Source: VAZQ01 sp963817135 (GTDB lineage: Bacteria > Pseudomonadota > Alphaproteobacteria > Rhizobiales > Xanthobacteraceae). Taken from it: a stretch of DNA of 64,000 bases. The notes below the pieces were generated by a model, which had not been told where the DNA came from, did not search any database, and saw nothing but the letters and a program-made list of their open reading frames with translations. The stretch's first letter is position 1; the number at the start of each line of letters is the position of its first letter. Positions 62,621 to 64,000 of this stretch are shown in pieces. The translations under genes were made by a program, and so were the position numbers. The DNA lies in contig CAWFNG010000001.1 in NCBI GenBank assembly GCA_963817135.1, positions 434,001-498,000 on the forward strand, written 5' to 3'.

Positions 62621-62746
62621 ATGAATGACGATCCGCGCCGCAGACGCCCAGACAATTCGCGGCATGAGCAAAAGGCAACGTTCATGATTATTGCGGCGGT
62701 GCTGGTGCTCCTTCTTCTCTATGGCTATGAACACCTGTGGCGCTGA
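62621..62746 (+). CDS. 41-residue single-span membrane peptide
   Basis: A short gene reading MNDDPRRRRPDNSRHEQKA, then TFMIIAAVLVLLLLYGYEHLWR. A basic, polar head precedes one 17-residue hydrophobic helix, so the peptide should insert with its N-terminus in the cytoplasm. Small proteins of this plan are frequent in Bradyrhizobium-like genomes. The ribosome site is weak (CCTGGG), so expression is unproven. Confidence 0.5.
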   Translation: MNDDPRRRRPDNSRHEQKATFMIIAAVLVLLLLYGYEHLWR

Positions 62747-62828
62747 TCGCGCGTGCCTTAAGATATTGTAATGTGTGGAAGGCTTTCCTCCATAGTGCGT
62801 TAAGGGTTCATCGCTAATTTGCAATCAT

Positions 62829-62899
62829 GCGGACGTAGCTCAGCGGAAGAGCGGCACCTGCCCAAGGTGCAAACGAAGGTTCAACTCCTTCCGTCCGCT
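62829..62899 (+). tRNA. tRNA-Gly (CCC), atypical anticodon loop
   Basis: The cloverleaf closes well: acceptor GCGGACG with CGTCCGC, D-arm GCTC/GAGC, anticodon stem GCACC/GGTGC, and T-arm GAAGG/CCTTC with loop TTCAACT. The seven-base anticodon loop is TGCCCAA, giving anticodon CCC at 34-36 and G at position 33, where almost all tRNAs have U. CCA is not encoded. If the loop were read with a one-base shift the anticodon would be GCC, also glycine. Confidence 0.75.
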
Positions 62900-62946
62900 C
62901 TGAGCCAGACTGGCGACGAAGCCGAGAGAGGCCGGTTCCGTCAGGT

Positions 62947-64000
62947 CTACTTCGCCAGCGCCTCAATGATCGGACTGACGCTGGCAAGCTTCTCGCAGCC
63001 GAGCACAAGCGAAATGAGGCGATCCGCTTGGGCACCCGTGAGCACACCGCGCGCGAGCTTGCCGAATTTCTCGACCACATCGCTTTCGCCGGCAAATTTT
63101 CGCTCGCTGCCGCGCGGGGCCTCGACCGTTTCCAGCTCGCGCGTCCCGTCGCGCAGGCAAACCTCGACCCGCACCATGTGACGCAATTGCGCGCCGCGCG
63201 CGGTAATTGCGGGCTCATGCACCACCTCGACCTTTTCGGCGAGCGCCATGCGGCGCGGGTCGGCGACAACAGCGTCCGAGAACTGATCGATGAACACGTC
63301 GCCTTCGAGAATGAGCGTCGCAACGCAAAAAGGAAGGTTCATTTGTGCGGAGGTGAGGCCCTGCGGCTTGTAGGGCCAGCCCACGTGATCGACCGTGGCC
63401 TGCGACGCAAGGACGGTGATTTTCTCGATCTCCTCAGGCCTGAACGGATGCCGCGCCTGGATCGTCCTGATGGCGTCAAGCGTGGTGTGGTTCGATCCCA
63501 CGCAGGAGTAGAATTTCAGGGAGATGTTTAATGTTTCGAATCGCTCGCCCAGACCCGCGGTCAGTTGCGCAAGCGCGAAACGGTCCTGCGAGCGGGAAAA
63601 CGTGGTGCAGAAGCCGCCGTAGTCGCTTTCGAACACATTGACGATGCCGGTAAAGCCCGCCTCGGCCAGGAGCGCGGCATAGAGGCCGCTCTGCGCCGCG
63701 CGCCCCGCGTGCATGCGCTTGACCATGGCGCCGTACTGCGCGGCCATGAGGCCGGCGGACTGGGTGCCGGCAATTCCCAGCGCATGCACGACCTTGTCTT
63801 GTGGGAGCCGCAAAGCGGCGGCGGCTGCCGCGGCTGCCGAGAACACGCCGAGCGTCGCGCCGGAGTGCCAGCCCTGGCCGATATGCTCCGGCCCCATGCA
63901 CAGGCCGACGCGCGGCCCGATCTCGTGGCCGGCAACCGCCGATTTCAGAAAATCACGGCCGTTCATGCCGTTGCGCAGCTCGGCGGCGGCGATGAGGGCC
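62947..64000 (-). CDS. MmgE/PrpD family protein, C-terminal part
   Basis: The gene runs off the right edge; 351 codons are visible. FCTTFSRSQDRFALAQLTAG, LKFYSCVGSNHTTLDAIRTI and PEEIEKITVLASQATVDHVG, followed by QMNLPFCVATLILEGDVFID, are the conserved order of the MmgE/PrpD fold. The family includes 2-methylcitrate dehydratase, cis-aconitate decarboxylase and several unassigned dehydratases. FYSCVGSNHTTLDA corresponds to the K-x-Y-P-x-C-x-x-x-H-x-x-ID motif, here with Ser replacing Pro. It probably belongs to an organic-acid pathway beyond the window. The tRNA lies downstream on the other strand. Confidence 0.88.
   Translation of the reverse strand, partial: ALIAAAELRNGMNGRDFLKSAVAGHEIGPRVGLCMGPEHIGQGWHSGATLGVFSAAAAAAAALRLPQDKVVHALGIAGTQSAGLMAAQYGAMVKRMHAGRAAQSGLYAALLAEAGFTGIVNVFESDYGGFCTTFSRSQDRFALAQLTAGLGERFETLNISLKFYSCVGSNHTTLDAIRTIQARHPFRPEEIEKITVLASQATVDHVGWPYKPQGLTSAQMNLPFCVATLILEGDVFIDQFSDAVVADPRRMALAEKVEVVHEPAITARGAQLRHMVRVEVCLRDGTRELETVEAPRGSERKFAGESDVVEKFGKLARGVLTGAQADRLISLVLGCEKLASVSPIIEALAK

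Larger units (their letters stand above)
62412..62946. other. Region with terminator, one tiny gene and a tRNA
   Basis: 535 bases between the repeat protein and the MmgE/PrpD gene. It holds a terminator (62448-62476), a 41-codon membrane-peptide gene (62621-62746) and a tRNA-Gly (62829-62899). Nothing else is supported. Confidence 0.6.

Overview
The window looks like a GC-rich alphaproteobacterial chromosome segment, most likely from a soil or rhizosphere Hyphomicrobiales relative (Bradyrhizobium/Rhodoplanes-like). The grounds are codon use, three complete or partial Bug-type solute receptors, NodT/MdtABC-type efflux, many CoA-ligase and decarboxylase genes, and palindromic intergenic repeats of the kind common in that group. 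No rRNA, CRISPR array, integrase or transposase is visible. One tRNA-Gly lies near the right end.

Layout. 0-5 kb: the end of a Bug receptor, a membrane fatty-acid desaturase, a small NTF2-like secreted protein, a YeeE/YedE thiosulfate permease and a short orphan RelB-like antitoxin. 4.2-11.6 kb: a probable copper-handling block (two DUF2946-like proteins around a PCu(A)C chaperone). It ends in an unusual outer-membrane gene: a proline-rich TonB-dependent receptor continued by three tandem Omp25-like barrels. 11.6-17 kb: alpha/beta hydrolase, Bug receptor, YfhO-like membrane protein and a polysaccharide-deacetylase-like protein. 17.2-26.4 kb: a tripartite RND efflux operon (NodT outer-membrane factor, membrane fusion protein, two MdtB/MdtC-like pumps). 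26.4-27.1 kb: a HigBA toxin-antitoxin pair with a readable promoter and operator.

27-44 kb: a catabolic region containing a bicupin, an Fbp/Pot-type ABC importer, an EutA-like reactivase with histidine-rich ends, two thiamine-diphosphate enzymes, a UbiD decarboxylase, a class II aldolase, two cupins, an ADP-forming CoA ligase with an enoyl-CoA hydratase, and a cupin remnant. 44-53.5 kb: a Bug receptor, a three-subunit molybdenum hydroxylase resembling 4-hydroxybenzoyl-CoA reductase (small, large and FAD subunits, with the extra cysteine cluster), a benzoate-CoA-ligase-like enzyme, a glyoxalase-like protein and an acyl-CoA synthetase. Together these suggest uptake, CoA activation and reductive or oxidative breakdown of aromatic or other organic acids. 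The substrates themselves are not shown by the sequence.

53.5-64 kb: a C13 peptidase, PaaI thioesterase, quinone-oxidoreductase-like MDR enzyme, several secreted or unknown proteins, an SsuABC/TauABC-type ABC importer, a 13-residue tandem-repeat protein, the tRNA, and the C-terminal part of an MmgE/PrpD protein that runs off the right edge.

At least fifteen single-base frame breaks interrupt otherwise well conserved genes all along the window, including closely spaced compensating pairs. This is more like consensus error in the assembly than true gene decay, so broken genes are described by their joined reading.
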